In this document: positions 26,967 to 36,182 of the stretch, one piece after another
Layout: each line of letters opens with the position of its first letter
How positions within the stretch are numbered: position 1 is the first letter of the stretch
Assembly: GCA_964426135.1 (NCBI GenBank)
Contig: CAYRPN010000008.1
Span: 1-64,000, forward strand
Length of the DNA stretch: 64,000 bases
DNA from: CAYRPN01 sp964426135
Lineage (GTDB): Bacteria; Planctomycetota; Phycisphaerae; Phycisphaerales; Phycisphaeraceae
Reading direction: 5' to 3'
The notes under the pieces: model-generated
Seen by the model: the letters and a program-made list of their open reading frames with translations, nothing else
Told to the model about the DNA's origin: nothing
Databases searched by the model: none
Program-made: the position numbers and the translations under genes

Positions 26967-27368
26967 TCACTTCACCTCGATCGTCACCTTGAACGTCTCC
27001 ACCGGCGGCTTGTCCTTTTCGAACGGCCGCTTGTAGTGCATGACGATCGTGGTCTTGCCCGCTTCCTTGGCGACGAAGCGCGCCTGGAACCTGCCGCCGC
27101 TGCCGACGATGCCGGGCTTGACCTTGTCGGCCACGTATTGCACATCGCCGTCCTGCGCGACTGCCTTGCCCTCGACGGACGCAACGGACCAGAGATAGCC
27201 GGTGGTCGGATTGCCCTTGAGCGCGATGATGGCGGCTTTGCCCTGGGCGAGTGCGATGGTCTTGCCATCGGACTCTTTCGAGATGATCAGGGCGTCATCA
27301 TCCCTCTTCTCGGCTGCGAGGCAGACGGAGGCGAGGAGAAGGAACATCGACATGGATAGAGGGCGCAT
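26967..27368 (-). CDS. secreted chagasin-type (I42) cysteine protease inhibitor
   Basis: A 133-residue exported protein. A signal peptide (MRPLSMSMFLLLASVCLAAE) precedes a single chagasin-like beta domain. All three inhibitor loops can be seen: GNPTTGYLW (near residue 65), GSGGRFQARF, and HYKRPFEKD. Family members block papain-like proteases, either the cell's own or those of predators. The ATG at 27368 is chosen for the signal peptide. An aspartic protease-like gene lies just upstream on the same strand. Confidence 0.85.
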   Translation of the reverse strand: MRPLSMSMFLLLASVCLAAEKRDDDALIISKESDGKTIALAQGKAAIIALKGNPTTGYLWSVASVEGKAVAQDGDVQYVADKVKPGIVGSGGRFQARFVAKEAGKTTIVMHYKRPFEKDKPPVETFKVTIEVK

Positions 27369-27480
27369 CAATGGACTTTCGGTGAAAGTGAAATCAGCGT
27401 GCAGTTCGCTGCTGGAGACCAGCACCCTCCGGATCAAGTGCGGACTTGGGAAAGAGTCACTTGCTGACGTCGGGACGATG

Positions 27481-27960
27481 TCACGCGCGTGACGACGCAC
27501 CATTCGGATGTTTCGGGTTTGCCATCAGGGTCTGATTCGTGCAATCGACGAGCAGATCGAGTTTTTCGAGAACCGTCTGTCCGATCAAGACCTCGTTACC
27601 GAGGATGGCGGCCTCATCCACGGTTTCACGATCACCGATGCGAAAGCGCAGTCCTCCGGTCAGGCCCACAGTCTCACTTCGGCCATCGGCAAAGACCGCG
27701 TCGGTGCTCGCCGAGATCGTCAGGCCTAGCAACTCAACGAGATCACGAGGCAACGCTGAGCGAGTCGAGCCAGTGTCCACCAAGGCCATTGCTTCGATGG
27801 AGCGCACCTGCTGCGGGTTGATCTCTCCTCGAACCATTCGCGAATGATCCGCATCGTTCGTGAGTCTGACTTTGACGTAGACAGCGCCCATGGGATTTTT
27901 CGCGGGAACCTCAACACGGAACTGGCTGGGGTAGCGATATTCAATGCGTCCGACGTTCAT
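27481..27960 (-). CDS. retropepsin-like clan AA aspartic protease
   Basis: A 159-residue single-domain protein with the aspartic protease signature MALVDTGSTRSALPRDLVEL near residue 58, flap-like GLTGGLRFRIGD, and ILGNEVLIGQTVLEKLDLLV, which forms the second strand psi-motif. Members work as homodimers. No signal peptide is seen, so it is probably cytoplasmic. It lies between ychF and the chagasin-type inhibitor, all on the minus strand. Natural substrates of this bacterial group are poorly known. Confidence 0.85.
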   Translation of the reverse strand: MNVGRIEYRYPSQFRVEVPAKNPMGAVYVKVRLTNDADHSRMVRGEINPQQVRSIEAMALVDTGSTRSALPRDLVELLGLTISASTDAVFADGRSETVGLTGGLRFRIGDRETVDEAAILGNEVLIGQTVLEKLDLLVDCTNQTLMANPKHPNGASSRA

Positions 27961-27998
27961 GAATCACCTGACGCTATTCTAGCCGCACGCAGCCTCAC

Positions 27999-29087
27999 TC
28001 AAACATTGAACAGGAAGTGACACACATCGCCATCCTGCATCACGTACGCCTTGCCCTCGACGCGCATTTTTCCCGCGGCCTTGATCGCCTGTTCTGATTT
28101 GTATTTATCGAGGTCATCGACGCTGTAGATTTCCGCGCGGATGAAGCCGCGTTCGAAGTCGGTGTGAATCACGCCGGCAGCTTGGGGCGCGGTGAAGCCG
28201 ACGTGGATCGTCCAGGCTCGAATCTCCTTGGGGCCGGCGGTGAAATAGCTTTCCAGGCCCAGCAGCTTGTAAGCCGCGCGACTCAGTGAGGCGAGCGCCG
28301 GCTCCTTCAGGCCCACGCCTTCGAGCATTTCCTTGCGGTCGGCTTCGGGCAGCTCCGAGAGCTCCGCTTCCAGTCGAGCGCACACCGGCACCACAAGCAT
28401 GCCCTCCGCCGCCGCGCGCTCGCGCACTTTCTGAACGAGCGGACTCTTGCCTTCGAAATCGTTGTCCGCCACGTTGGCGACGTACAGAATCGGCTTGATG
28501 GTGAGGAAGCCCATCGCCTTGAGTTGATTGGTCAGATCGTCGTTGAGTTTCAAGGCCCGCAGGGGCTTGCCCTGGTCGAGTTGCGTCTTCGCCTGGCTGA
28601 GCAGTTCCGCGCGGGCCTTGTTTTCCTTGTCGCCGGTGCGGGCGGCACGGTTGGCCTTGTCGAGCATGCCTTCGATCTGCTGCATGTCGGCCAGCATCAA
28701 TTCCATCTCGATCACATCCATGTCGCGAATCGGATCGACGCTGCCGTCCACGTGCATGATGTCGCTGTCTTCGAAGCAGCGGACGACTTCGATGATGGCA
28801 TCGACGCCGCGGATGTGGCTGAGGAACTTGTTGCCCAGGCCCTCGCCCTTGCTCGCGCCCTTCACGATGCCGGCGATATCCACGAGTCGCCACGCGGCGG
28901 GGATGATCTTCTCCGTGGGCATGTGCTTGTGGATGCGCTCGAGGCGATCGTCAGGCACCGCGACGACGCCGACGTTGGGCTCGATGGTGGCGAAGGGATA
29001 GTTCGCCGCCAGTGCGCCGGCGGCGGTCATCGCGTTGAACAGCGTGGATTTGCCGACGTTGGGGAGACCGACGATGCCTGCTTCCAT
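27999..29087 (-). CDS. ychF: redox-regulated ATPase/GTP-binding protein YchF
   Basis: A 362-residue Obg-family P-loop protein that binds ATP (OLA1/YchF group) and associates with ribosomes. The N-terminal G1 motif is GLPNVGKSTLFNAM, with G3 in RLVDIAGIVKGASKGEGLGN. A helical coiled-coil insert follows, and the C-terminal TGS domain contains RAWTIHVGFTAPQAAGVIH and ends VMQDGDVCHFLFNV. The length is typical. A GAGGA precedes the ATG at 29087; the longer frame to 29198 is not supported. Confidence 0.95.
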   Translation of the reverse strand: MEAGIVGLPNVGKSTLFNAMTAAGALAANYPFATIEPNVGVVAVPDDRLERIHKHMPTEKIIPAAWRLVDIAGIVKGASKGEGLGNKFLSHIRGVDAIIEVVRCFEDSDIMHVDGSVDPIRDMDVIEMELMLADMQQIEGMLDKANRAARTGDKENKARAELLSQAKTQLDQGKPLRALKLNDDLTNQLKAMGFLTIKPILYVANVADNDFEGKSPLVQKVRERAAAEGMLVVPVCARLEAELSELPEADRKEMLEGVGLKEPALASLSRAAYKLLGLESYFTAGPKEIRAWTIHVGFTAPQAAGVIHTDFERGFIRAEIYSVDDLDKYKSEQAIKAAGKMRVEGKAYVMQDGDVCHFLFNV

Positions 29088-29318
29088 GGTTGCGTCCTCG
29101 TAAAAGAGGCGGGATTGTGGCAGATTTGGGGGGGCGTGCAAATGAATGGCCGCGCGGTGTGAGGGAAGGAATTTCACCACGGATCGCACGGATGACACGG
29201 ATGGAGCGGAAGCGGGCCGGAATCAATTCATTTTCATTTGGAAAGCAGTCCGCCATGTGACTTCTGTTACGCACCGACAGGATGAAAACGTAAGTCATCA
29301 GGAGCCAATGAGGTTCAC

Positions 29319-29344
29319 GGTTTAGCGACGCGGCTTGCCGCGCC
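29319..29344. repeat. single-arm REP TTTAGCGACGCGGCTTGCCGCGCC
   Basis: One arm of the REP-like family, itself able to form a small hairpin (GCGGCTTGCCGC). No inverted partner lies nearby. Confidence 0.75.
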
Positions 29345-29380
29345 TATTTTCAGAGCAGGCAAGCAGGAGAACAGGCAAGC

Positions 29381-29486
29381 AGGAAAGCAGGAAAGGAGGA
29401 AATGAGGAAAGGAAGCAAGCGAGATTCAGCCAAGGAAACTTCTCCGGTTTCTTTTCCTGCTTTCCTCCTTTCGTCATTTCCTAAGA
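29381..29486. repeat. purine-rich inverted repeat GGAAAGCAGGAAAGGAGG
   Basis: Left arm 29381-29410 (AGGAAAGCAGGAAAGGAGGA) pairs with right arm 29448-29486 (TTTCCTGCTTTCCTCCTTTC). It is preceded by GCAGGCAAGCAGGAGAACAG repeats. The same family is the innermost layer at 36266-36382. Confidence 0.8.
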
Positions 29487-29748
29487 ATTCCGGTCCAGTT
29501 GTGACGAGGGAAGCACCCGTTTTCGGGCTTGATTTCATCGGTGTCATCCGCGTGATCCGCGCTTGCCCGGCATCCCATTTTTGCCGCGCCAAAGATTGTC
29601 AAAATCGCCTTGTTTTCAAGGCTGATTTTGCGTCCCGCCGGTTCGCGTTGCGGGATCAGAAAGACTAGAATGCGGGTCTGTCGCCGGCCCCGGCCCTGGC
29701 TTCGATTTGGCCCTGTTTTCCGGGCGCGGCGCGAACCTGAAAACCACC

Positions 29749-32430
29749 ATGCCTGACCCGAATGACAACCTGCCGCCCGACGCGACCCCGCCCGGCCATG
29801 TGCCTCCCGGCACGCCGCCGCCAGACGCCCAAGGCGGCGAGCCGCCTGCGAATCCGGGCAAGTTCCTCGATACCGCCATCGACCGCGAACTGGCCGACAG
29901 CTATCTCACTTATGCGATGTCGACCATCGTCGATCGCGCGTTGCCCGATGTCCGCGACGGTCTGAAACCCAGTCAGCGGCGCATCCTCGTCGCCATGCAC
30001 GATCTGAATCTCTCGCCCGGCCGCAAGCACAGCAAGTGTGCCGGCATCGTGGGCGAGACGATGAAGAAGTATCACCCGCACGGCGATCAGGCGATCTACC
30101 CCACCCTCGTCAACATGGCGCAGGAATGGAAGATGCGCTGCATGCTGATCGACAAGCAGGGCAACTTCGGCTCGCTCGATCCCGATCCGCCGGCGGCGAT
30201 GCGTTACACCGAGGCCCGGCTGCACGCGCATGCGATGGAGATGCTGGAGGACCTGAAGCTCAACACCGTCGACTGGCAGCCGAACTTCGACGAATCGTGC
30301 GACGAACCGAAGGTGCTTCCCGCCAAGTTCCCGAACCTGTTGGTGAATGGTTCGACCGGCATCGCGGTGGGCATGGCGTCGAGCATGGCGCCGCACAACC
30401 TCGGCGAAATCTGCGACGCCATCATCGCCACCGTGGACAAGCCCGACATCGATCTCAAGGAACTCATGCAGATCGTGCCCGGGCCCGACTTCCCCACCGG
30501 CGGCATCATCTGCGGCCGCGCGGGCATCATCCAGGCGTACGCCAGCGGCCGCGGCAAGCTTTCGCTCCGCGCCAAGATTCATCACGAGCAGACCAAGACC
30601 GGCCGCAACCTCCTCGTCGTCACCGAGATTCCGTTCCAGGTCACCAAGAACGACGCGATCATCGACAAGATCAAGGACCTGCGGCGCAACGACAAACTGA
30701 CCGACATCTCCGACATGACCGACGAGTCCAGCAATCGCGCGGGCATGCGGCTGGTCGTCGAACTGAAAAAGGGCGCTGACCCGGTCGTGGTGGAGAACCA
30801 GCTTTACCAGATGACGCCGCTGCAGGAGACGTTCAGCATCATGAACATCTGCCTGGTGAACGGGCAGCCGCGCACGTTGTCGTTGAAGGAGCTGATCGAG
30901 CAGTACATCCTTCACCGCGAGATCGTGATCAAGCGCCGCACCGAACACCTGCTTCAGAAAGCACAGCAGGAAGCGCACAAGGTGGAAGGCCTGATCTATG
31001 CGGTGTGCGATATCGATGAAGTGATCCGCCTGATCCGCTCCAGCCGGACGCGCGATGAGGCGATCGAGAAGTTGATGAAGCGCGGCTTCCGCATCCCGGC
31101 GGATCATCCCTACGCCGCGCAGATTCCGCAGCGGCTTCGGGCGCAGTCCGCCGCGAACGATGTCATCCTCTCGAAGGTGCAGGCCGAGGCGATCGGTCGG
31201 CTGCAACTGATCCAGCTCGTCGGACTCGAAATCGAAAAACTGGTTGATGCGTACAAGGTGCTGCTCACGGAGATCGAAGGCTACGAAGCGATTCTCGCCG
31301 ATCGGCAGAAAATTCTCGACATCATCAAGGCGGACCTGCGCGAGCTCAAGGACAAGTACGCCGACCCGCGCCGCACGCAGTTCAGCGCGGCGGAGGTCGA
31401 GGAGTTCGACCTGGGTGCCCTGACGCCCGAGCACACCGCGGTGGTCACGATTTCCCACGCCGGCTACGTCAAGCGATTGCCCGCCACGGAATACCGCACG
31501 CAGGGCCGCGGCGGCAAGGGCGTCATCGGCGCGGACACGAAGGAAGAAGACTTCACCGAGATGGTCTTCGTGGCTTCGACGCACAACGATCTGCTCTGCT
31601 TCACGAACACGGGCCGCGTGTTCAAGATGAAGGTCTATGAGATTCCCGAAGGCTCGCGCACCAGCCGGGGCCGGGCGATTGTGAATCTGCTCGAATTGAA
31701 GGAAGGCGAGCGGGTCGTCGAGTTCATGCCCATCGAGGATTTCGAGCGCGAGGAGATGTTCCTCCTCTTCGCCACGGCCGATGGCACGGTGAAGCGCACG
31801 GCGCTGAAGGATTACCGCAACGTGCATCGCAGCGGCATCATTGCGATCAACCTGCGCGAGGGCGACACGCTCGTCGGCGCTGCCTGGACCAGCGGCAGCG
31901 ATCACATCCTGCTGGGCACGAAACAGGGCATGGCGATCCGCTTCCACGAGGATGACGCCCGCGCCATGGGTCGCAACGCCTCGGGCGTGCGCGGCATTGA
32001 CCTGAGCGAAGGCGATGCGGTCATCGGGCTGGTGCGCTGCCTCGCCGATGACAAGCGCGATCTGCTTTCCGTCACGGAGAACGGCTACGGCAAACGCACG
32101 CCGCTGAGCGAATACCTTGTGCAGCAGGAAGACGGCAGCACCCGCACGCAGTCGCGCGGCGGCAAGGGCCGGAAGGACATCGCGACCAACGATCGCAATG
32201 GCGACGTGGTCGGCCTGCTCTCGGTCATCGAGAAAGACGATGTGATGCTCATCTCCACCGGTGGCAAGATTGTGCGCATCAACGCGGCTGAGATTCGCCA
32301 GACCGGCCGCGGCGCCCAGGGCGTGCGCGTGATCAAGATGGAAGAGGGCGACAAACTCGCGGCCGTGGCGCGGGTGGCGGATGAAAACGGCGGAGCGCAG
32401 GCGAGTGATGGCGACGCCCCGGCGCCGTGA
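29749..32430 (+). CDS. gyrA: DNA gyrase subunit A
   Basis: The 893-residue catalytic subunit of gyrase, which cuts and reseals DNA during ATP-driven supercoiling. After a Pro-rich leader of about 35 residues come the winged-helix and tower domains and the C-terminal beta-propeller. The active-site Tyr is Y153 (AAMRYTEARL). The quinolone region reads HPHGDQAIYPTLVNMAQEW: the places of E. coli Ser83 and Asp87 hold Gln114 and Pro118. A GyrA-box-like YRTQGRGGKGVIG lies in the C-terminal domain. The ATG at 29749 begins MPDPNDN; an alternative start at 29707 is unlikely. No gyrB is in the window. Confidence 0.95.
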   Translation: MPDPNDNLPPDATPPGHVPPGTPPPDAQGGEPPANPGKFLDTAIDRELADSYLTYAMSTIVDRALPDVRDGLKPSQRRILVAMHDLNLSPGRKHSKCAGIVGETMKKYHPHGDQAIYPTLVNMAQEWKMRCMLIDKQGNFGSLDPDPPAAMRYTEARLHAHAMEMLEDLKLNTVDWQPNFDESCDEPKVLPAKFPNLLVNGSTGIAVGMASSMAPHNLGEICDAIIATVDKPDIDLKELMQIVPGPDFPTGGIICGRAGIIQAYASGRGKLSLRAKIHHEQTKTGRNLLVVTEIPFQVTKNDAIIDKIKDLRRNDKLTDISDMTDESSNRAGMRLVVELKKGADPVVVENQLYQMTPLQETFSIMNICLVNGQPRTLSLKELIEQYILHREIVIKRRTEHLLQKAQQEAHKVEGLIYAVCDIDEVIRLIRSSRTRDEAIEKLMKRGFRIPADHPYAAQIPQRLRAQSAANDVILSKVQAEAIGRLQLIQLVGLEIEKLVDAYKVLLTEIEGYEAILADRQKILDIIKADLRELKDKYADPRRTQFSAAEVEEFDLGALTPEHTAVVTISHAGYVKRLPATEYRTQGRGGKGVIGADTKEEDFTEMVFVASTHNDLLCFTNTGRVFKMKVYEIPEGSRTSRGRAIVNLLELKEGERVVEFMPIEDFEREEMFLLFATADGTVKRTALKDYRNVHRSGIIAINLREGDTLVGAAWTSGSDHILLGTKQGMAIRFHEDDARAMGRNASGVRGIDLSEGDAVIGLVRCLADDKRDLLSVTENGYGKRTPLSEYLVQQEDGSTRTQSRGGKGRKDIATNDRNGDVVGLLSVIEKDDVMLISTGGKIVRINAAEIRQTGRGAQGVRVIKMEEGDKLAAVARVADENGGAQASDGDAPAP

Positions 32431-32450
32431 CGACATCGCAAGCGGTCCGC

Positions 32451-32475
32451 CGTTTAGCGACGGGGCTTGCCCCGC
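32451..32475. repeat. single-arm REP CGTTTAGCGACGGGGCTTGC
   Basis: A REP-like arm just after the gyrA stop, able to form a GGGGCTTGCCCC hairpin. Same family as at 22957. Confidence 0.75.
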
Positions 32476-32597
32476 CTCCGCGAGACCCACGGCGCATCGT
32501 CGCAACGAGGCAACCCCCGGCGCTGAACAGGTTGGCGCTATTTGACATTCAACCGACGTTCGACAATCTTCGTTTGTCCCCTGGTCAGGAGTTCTTC

Positions 32598-32936
32598 ATG
32601 CCCATCGAACAGTGGTCCGAAAAGATCTGGATCGTGCACCTGGAGAATGAACCGGGTTTGAGCGACGACCTGAACGCCGCCCGCGAGAAGATGTCGCACG
32701 CCAGGCCCACGCCTTCCATCGTCGTCGATTTCGCCGGCGTCACCGCGCTGAACAGCTCCAACCTCTCCCAGCTTCTCCGCATCCGCAAGGAATGCATTGA
32801 CGGCGACACCAAGCTGCGCCTCGCTGCGCTCTCCGATCAGATCTGGGCGGTTTTCCTGACCACCGGCCTGGACAAGGTGTTCGAATTCACCGAGGACGTG
32901 CCGCTGGCGCTGGCGGGGTTGCAGATCGGGGAGTGA
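32598..32936 (+). CDS. STAS-domain protein (anti-sigma factor antagonist-like)
   Basis: A 112-residue single STAS domain. SIVVDFAGVTALNSSNLSQL (about residues 40-60) carries the loop with the serine that is phosphorylated in SpoIIAA-type proteins, followed by the TKLRLAALSDQIWAVFLTTG strand-helix pair. Such proteins release sigma factors from anti-sigma kinases, or sit in stress signalling modules; no partner kinase gene is nearby. An AGGAG lies 6 bases before the ATG. It stands between gyrA and ispE. Confidence 0.85.
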   Translation: MPIEQWSEKIWIVHLENEPGLSDDLNAAREKMSHARPTPSIVVDFAGVTALNSSNLSQLLRIRKECIDGDTKLRLAALSDQIWAVFLTTGLDKVFEFTEDVPLALAGLQIGE

Positions 32937-32937
32937 C

Positions 32938-33126
32938 ATTTAGCCGGCGGGCTTGCCCGCCGCGGACCAGCGCGTTCCTCGTCCCTTTGAATTCCACCAG
33001 TGATCGACAGCCACGCACCTTTGCTTCCACCGGGTCTCGACGCATTTTTCACACCAGGCCGCAACGAGATTGTCGATCCGAGGTCATTCGGCACCGCGCG
33101 GCGAGCAAGCTCGCCGGCTAAATGGG
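32938..33126. repeat. pair of inverted REP arms (BIME-like)
   Basis: The left arm ATTTAGCCGGCGGGCTTGCC (32938 on) and right arm GAGCAAGCTCGCCGGCTAAA (to 33122) face each other across about 130 bases of unrelated sequence. They fill the gap between the STAS gene and ispE, and the right arm ends at the ispE start region. Confidence 0.8.
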
Positions 33127-33142
33127 ATGCCGCATCACGATC

Positions 33143-34045
33143 ATGTCCCACACGCTGCAACTTTCCTGCCCCGCGAAGGTGAATCTCGCGCTGTCTGTCG
33201 GGCCGCCCGATTTGGCCGGCATGCATCCGATCGCGAGCTGGATGGTGGCGGTGAACTTTTCCGATGCGATGACGCTTCAGAAGCTCGACGCGGGCCCCAG
33301 CCAGTTTGATCTTGCCTTCGAAAGCGATGACGCCAAGGGCCAGCCGCTGGGACTCGTGGACTGGCCGCTCGCGAAGGATCTCTGCTTCCGCGCACATGCT
33401 TTGTTGCGGCAGCGCGCCGGCCGCGACTTGCCGTGCAGCCTGACGCTCCGCAAGAAAATTCCCGCCGGCGCGGGCCTCGGCGGCGGCTCCAGCAACGCCG
33501 CCGCCGCGCTCGTGGGGCTGAACCGCTTGTTCGAGCTGGGACTCGATCGCGCCGCGCTCGTCGAGATCAGCCGCAAGCTCGGCAGCGATATCGCGTTTTT
33601 CATCGGCGCCGCGGAACGCGAGTATTCCGCCATCGTCACCGGCATCGGTGAAACGCTTGAGCCCGCGCCGCGCAAGGACACGATCGATTTCGTCCTCATC
33701 TTCCCGCCTTTCGGCTGTCCCACCGGGCCCGTCTACAAGGCGTTCGATGAGATGGCGCGCGCCACTCAATCGCCCGACCTTGCGCGCGTGCGCGAGCTTG
33801 CCTCTTCGCCTCTGATCGCCCAGGACGCGCCGTTCAACGATCTGGCCGAGCCCGCGTGCCGGGTGCGTCCACAGCTTGCGGAACTTCGTACCCAGGTCGC
33901 CGCCGCGCTGGGCCTGCCCGTTCACATCACCGGCTCAGGCTCGACGCTCTTCGTCATCGCGCCCAGCGCGCTGACCTCGAAGGTGCTGGCGCGGAAGGTC
34001 ACGGCACTCACCGGCTTGCGGGCTGTGGCGACGCGAACGCTGTGA
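33143..34045 (+). CDS. ispE: 4-diphosphocytidyl-2-C-methyl-D-erythritol kinase
   Basis: A 300-residue GHMP-family kinase of the methylerythritol phosphate pathway to isoprenoids. It phosphorylates the 2-hydroxyl of the CDP-methylerythritol intermediate. Signs are CPAKVNLALSV at the N-terminus (the family's K-N-L strand), the ATP loop KIPAGAGLGGGSSNAAAALV near residue 105, and the third motif VHITGSGSTLFVIA. The ATG at 33143 is used; one at 33122 would lie in the REP repeat. The length is typical. It is probably transcribed rightward on its own or with the STAS gene. Confidence 0.9.
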   Translation: MSHTLQLSCPAKVNLALSVGPPDLAGMHPIASWMVAVNFSDAMTLQKLDAGPSQFDLAFESDDAKGQPLGLVDWPLAKDLCFRAHALLRQRAGRDLPCSLTLRKKIPAGAGLGGGSSNAAAALVGLNRLFELGLDRAALVEISRKLGSDIAFFIGAAEREYSAIVTGIGETLEPAPRKDTIDFVLIFPPFGCPTGPVYKAFDEMARATQSPDLARVRELASSPLIAQDAPFNDLAEPACRVRPQLAELRTQVAAALGLPVHITGSGSTLFVIAPSALTSKVLARKVTALTGLRAVATRTL

Positions 34046-34190
34046 GCAGGCGGGACGCGCTCGTCACTTTTTCAACGAGGTTGTCTCACATCTTCGCAGA
34101 CCAAGTCTGCAGATGAATAAAAGCCCAAGGAACCGACGCCAAATGGAGATGGTGTTAAGTGTGGCATAAGCCCGTCGCGGGACAGTCCGC

Positions 34191-36086
34191 TCATCCATAA
34201 TCCGTCAGCGACCTGGGCGGCCAGGCGGCGCGCAGGGCGTTGAGGACCGCCAGCACGTCGATGATCTCCTGCATGATCGCGCCGGCCACCGGCGGCAGCA
34301 TGCCCGCCGCCGCCAGCAGCATGCCCACGACGCTCAGCGCCATGCCGCCGATGGCGCTTTGCAGTGCGATGGCGCGCATGCGCTTGCCGATGTGCAGCAG
34401 TTCATCCACCTTGCCCAGCATGTTGTCCATCAGCACGGCGCCGGCGGCCTCGGTGGTCACTTCGCTGCGCTGGCCCATCGCCAGGCCCACCGTGGCGGCG
34501 AGCATGGCGGGGGCGTCGTTGATGCCGTCGCCCACGTAGACGGTGCGGGCGCGGGCCGTCTCTTCGCGCACGATGGCGAGCTTCTCCTCCGGGCTTTTCC
34601 CAGCGAACACATTGGCGATGCCCACGCGCTGCGCCAGATAGTTCGCCTCCGATTCGCGGTCGCCGGTGACGAGCATGATGCGGTTGAACTGATGCTTGGG
34701 CGAAAGGTGATTCACAAACGGAGCGCCTTCGGATCGAGGCTCGTCGCGGAAGCGATACGTCGCGGCATACTTCCCATCGATCAGCACGATGCACTCAAGC
34801 CCGCCCGCCGGCGGCGGCAGCAGCGGGGCGGCGTCGGGCTGCTGGGCGACCAGTTTCTGCCGGCTGGTGATGCGAATCTGGTTGCCGTTGACCGTGCCGG
34901 TGAGTCCTTCGCCGGCGCGTTCGCTGACGCTGGATAATTCGATCAGCGGCAACTTCTCCGCCTCCGCCGCGGCGATGATCGGAGCCGCCAAGGGATGCTT
35001 GGAATACCGCTCCAGACTCGCGGTCTGCTGCAGCACATCCCTGGCGACGCGGCCTGGCGCGGCGATCTGTTCGACGAGCGTCGGCTCGCCGTACGTCAGC
35101 GTGCCGGTCTTGTCGAAGATCATCGTCGTGCAGGTGCCGATCTGTTCGAGGATGACCGGATCGCGCACGATGATGCTGCGGCGGGCGGCAAGCGAGATGG
35201 AGCCGATGATCGCCACGGGAATCGCAATCAGAAGCGGACAGGGCGTGGCGACCACGAGCACGGCGAGGAAGCGCAGCGATTCACCGCTGACCGCCCACGC
35301 GATCGCCGCGATCGCCACGGCAATCGGCGTGTACCAAGCGCCCAGTTGATCGCCCAGGCGGCGCAGCGTCGGGCGCCGCTGCTGCGACTGCTCCATCACC
35401 TGCATGATGCGGGCATAGCGCGAGTCGACAGCCAGTCGGCTGGAGCGGATGGTCATCGCCTGCTCGCCGTTGATGGCGCCGGAGATGACTTCGCTGCCGA
35501 CGGATTTGGACACGCGGTAGGGCTCGCCGGTGAGGTACGCCTCGTCCATGCTGCCGTGGCCTTCGACAACGTTGCCATCGACGGGGCAGACTTCGTGAGG
35601 CAGCACGACGATGGTATCGCCCACCTGCACTTGCGCCAGCGGGATATCGGTCATGCCGCCGTCGACCTTGCGATGGGCGATCGACGGCATTCGCTTAGCG
35701 AGCGCGTTGAGCACGGACGAAGCGCGGCGGACGGCGAAGGACTCCAGCGCGCCGCCGCCCGAGAGCATCAGCACCACGAGCGTGCCCGCCAGGTACTCGC
35801 CCAGCAGCACGGCGGTGACAATGGCGATGCCCGCGAGCAGGTCGGAGCCGAACTCGCGCTGGAAAAGTTTCACGAGCAGTTCAGCGACCAGCGGTCCGCC
35901 GCCGACGGCCAGTGCGAACCAAAGGATGGGATTGGCCGCCGCCGCGTCAACGGAAAATGCGTACCGGGCGACGAGATCGCCGGCGATGCAGAGCAAGGCG
36001 ATGATCGTAATCGCCGTGTGGCGACGTTCCCAGAGCGTGTGCCATGGATGGGCGCGGTTGGCGTTCGGCGCGGGCATGCGGTCCAT
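34191..36086 (-). CDS. heavy-metal P1B-type ATPase with TPC motif
   Basis: A 631-residue membrane pump driving metal ions across the cytoplasmic membrane. It lacks an N-terminal metal-binding domain. Core motifs: VATPCPLLIAIP in the membrane (TPC where copper pumps have CPC), phosphorylation site FDKTGTLTYGEP (Asp near 324), SKHPLAAPI (the HP pair of the nucleotide domain), VGDGINDAPAMLA, and the last helix with QEIIDVLAVLNALRAAW. The TPC form and the Asp in the last helix leave the metal uncertain; zinc, cobalt or another divalent ion are possible. No regulator gene is adjacent. Confidence 0.85.
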   Translation of the reverse strand: MDRMPAPNANRAHPWHTLWERRHTAITIIALLCIAGDLVARYAFSVDAAAANPILWFALAVGGGPLVAELLVKLFQREFGSDLLAGIAIVTAVLLGEYLAGTLVVLMLSGGGALESFAVRRASSVLNALAKRMPSIAHRKVDGGMTDIPLAQVQVGDTIVVLPHEVCPVDGNVVEGHGSMDEAYLTGEPYRVSKSVGSEVISGAINGEQAMTIRSSRLAVDSRYARIMQVMEQSQQRRPTLRRLGDQLGAWYTPIAVAIAAIAWAVSGESLRFLAVLVVATPCPLLIAIPVAIIGSISLAARRSIIVRDPVILEQIGTCTTMIFDKTGTLTYGEPTLVEQIAAPGRVARDVLQQTASLERYSKHPLAAPIIAAAEAEKLPLIELSSVSERAGEGLTGTVNGNQIRITSRQKLVAQQPDAAPLLPPPAGGLECIVLIDGKYAATYRFRDEPRSEGAPFVNHLSPKHQFNRIMLVTGDRESEANYLAQRVGIANVFAGKSPEEKLAIVREETARARTVYVGDGINDAPAMLAATVGLAMGQRSEVTTEAAGAVLMDNMLGKVDELLHIGKRMRAIALQSAIGGMALSVVGMLLAAAGMLPPVAGAIMQEIIDVLAVLNALRAAWPPRSLTDYG

Positions 36087-36182
36087 GCTACGGCGTGGGC
36101 GGTGTTCTTGCGATCAGCGAGGCCCTGATGCGCGGGGATCGCGGGTCCGCACTCGTACGAAGCGACAGCGCCGCCTGAAACA

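Larger units (their letters stand above)
29088..29748. other. 660-base intergenic region with repeats
   Basis: It lies between divergent ychF and gyrA, so both promoters should be here. No gene is supported. It includes TTCACCACGGATCGCACGGA (29172 on), a partner-like GGTGTCATCCGCGTGATCCG (29540 on), a half REP and a purine-rich inverted repeat (listed separately). The 60 bases before gyrA are free of repeats. Confidence 0.6.

Noticed and set aside
25509..27359. 616-aa open frame on the plus strand
   Set aside because: Runs antisense through EboE and the chagasin gene; the opposite strand has recognisable families.
29665..32505. 946-aa open frame on the minus strand
   Set aside because: It is fully antisense to gyrA; high GC and codon bias make the opposite strand open. 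Composition is Arg/Ala/His-rich without domains.
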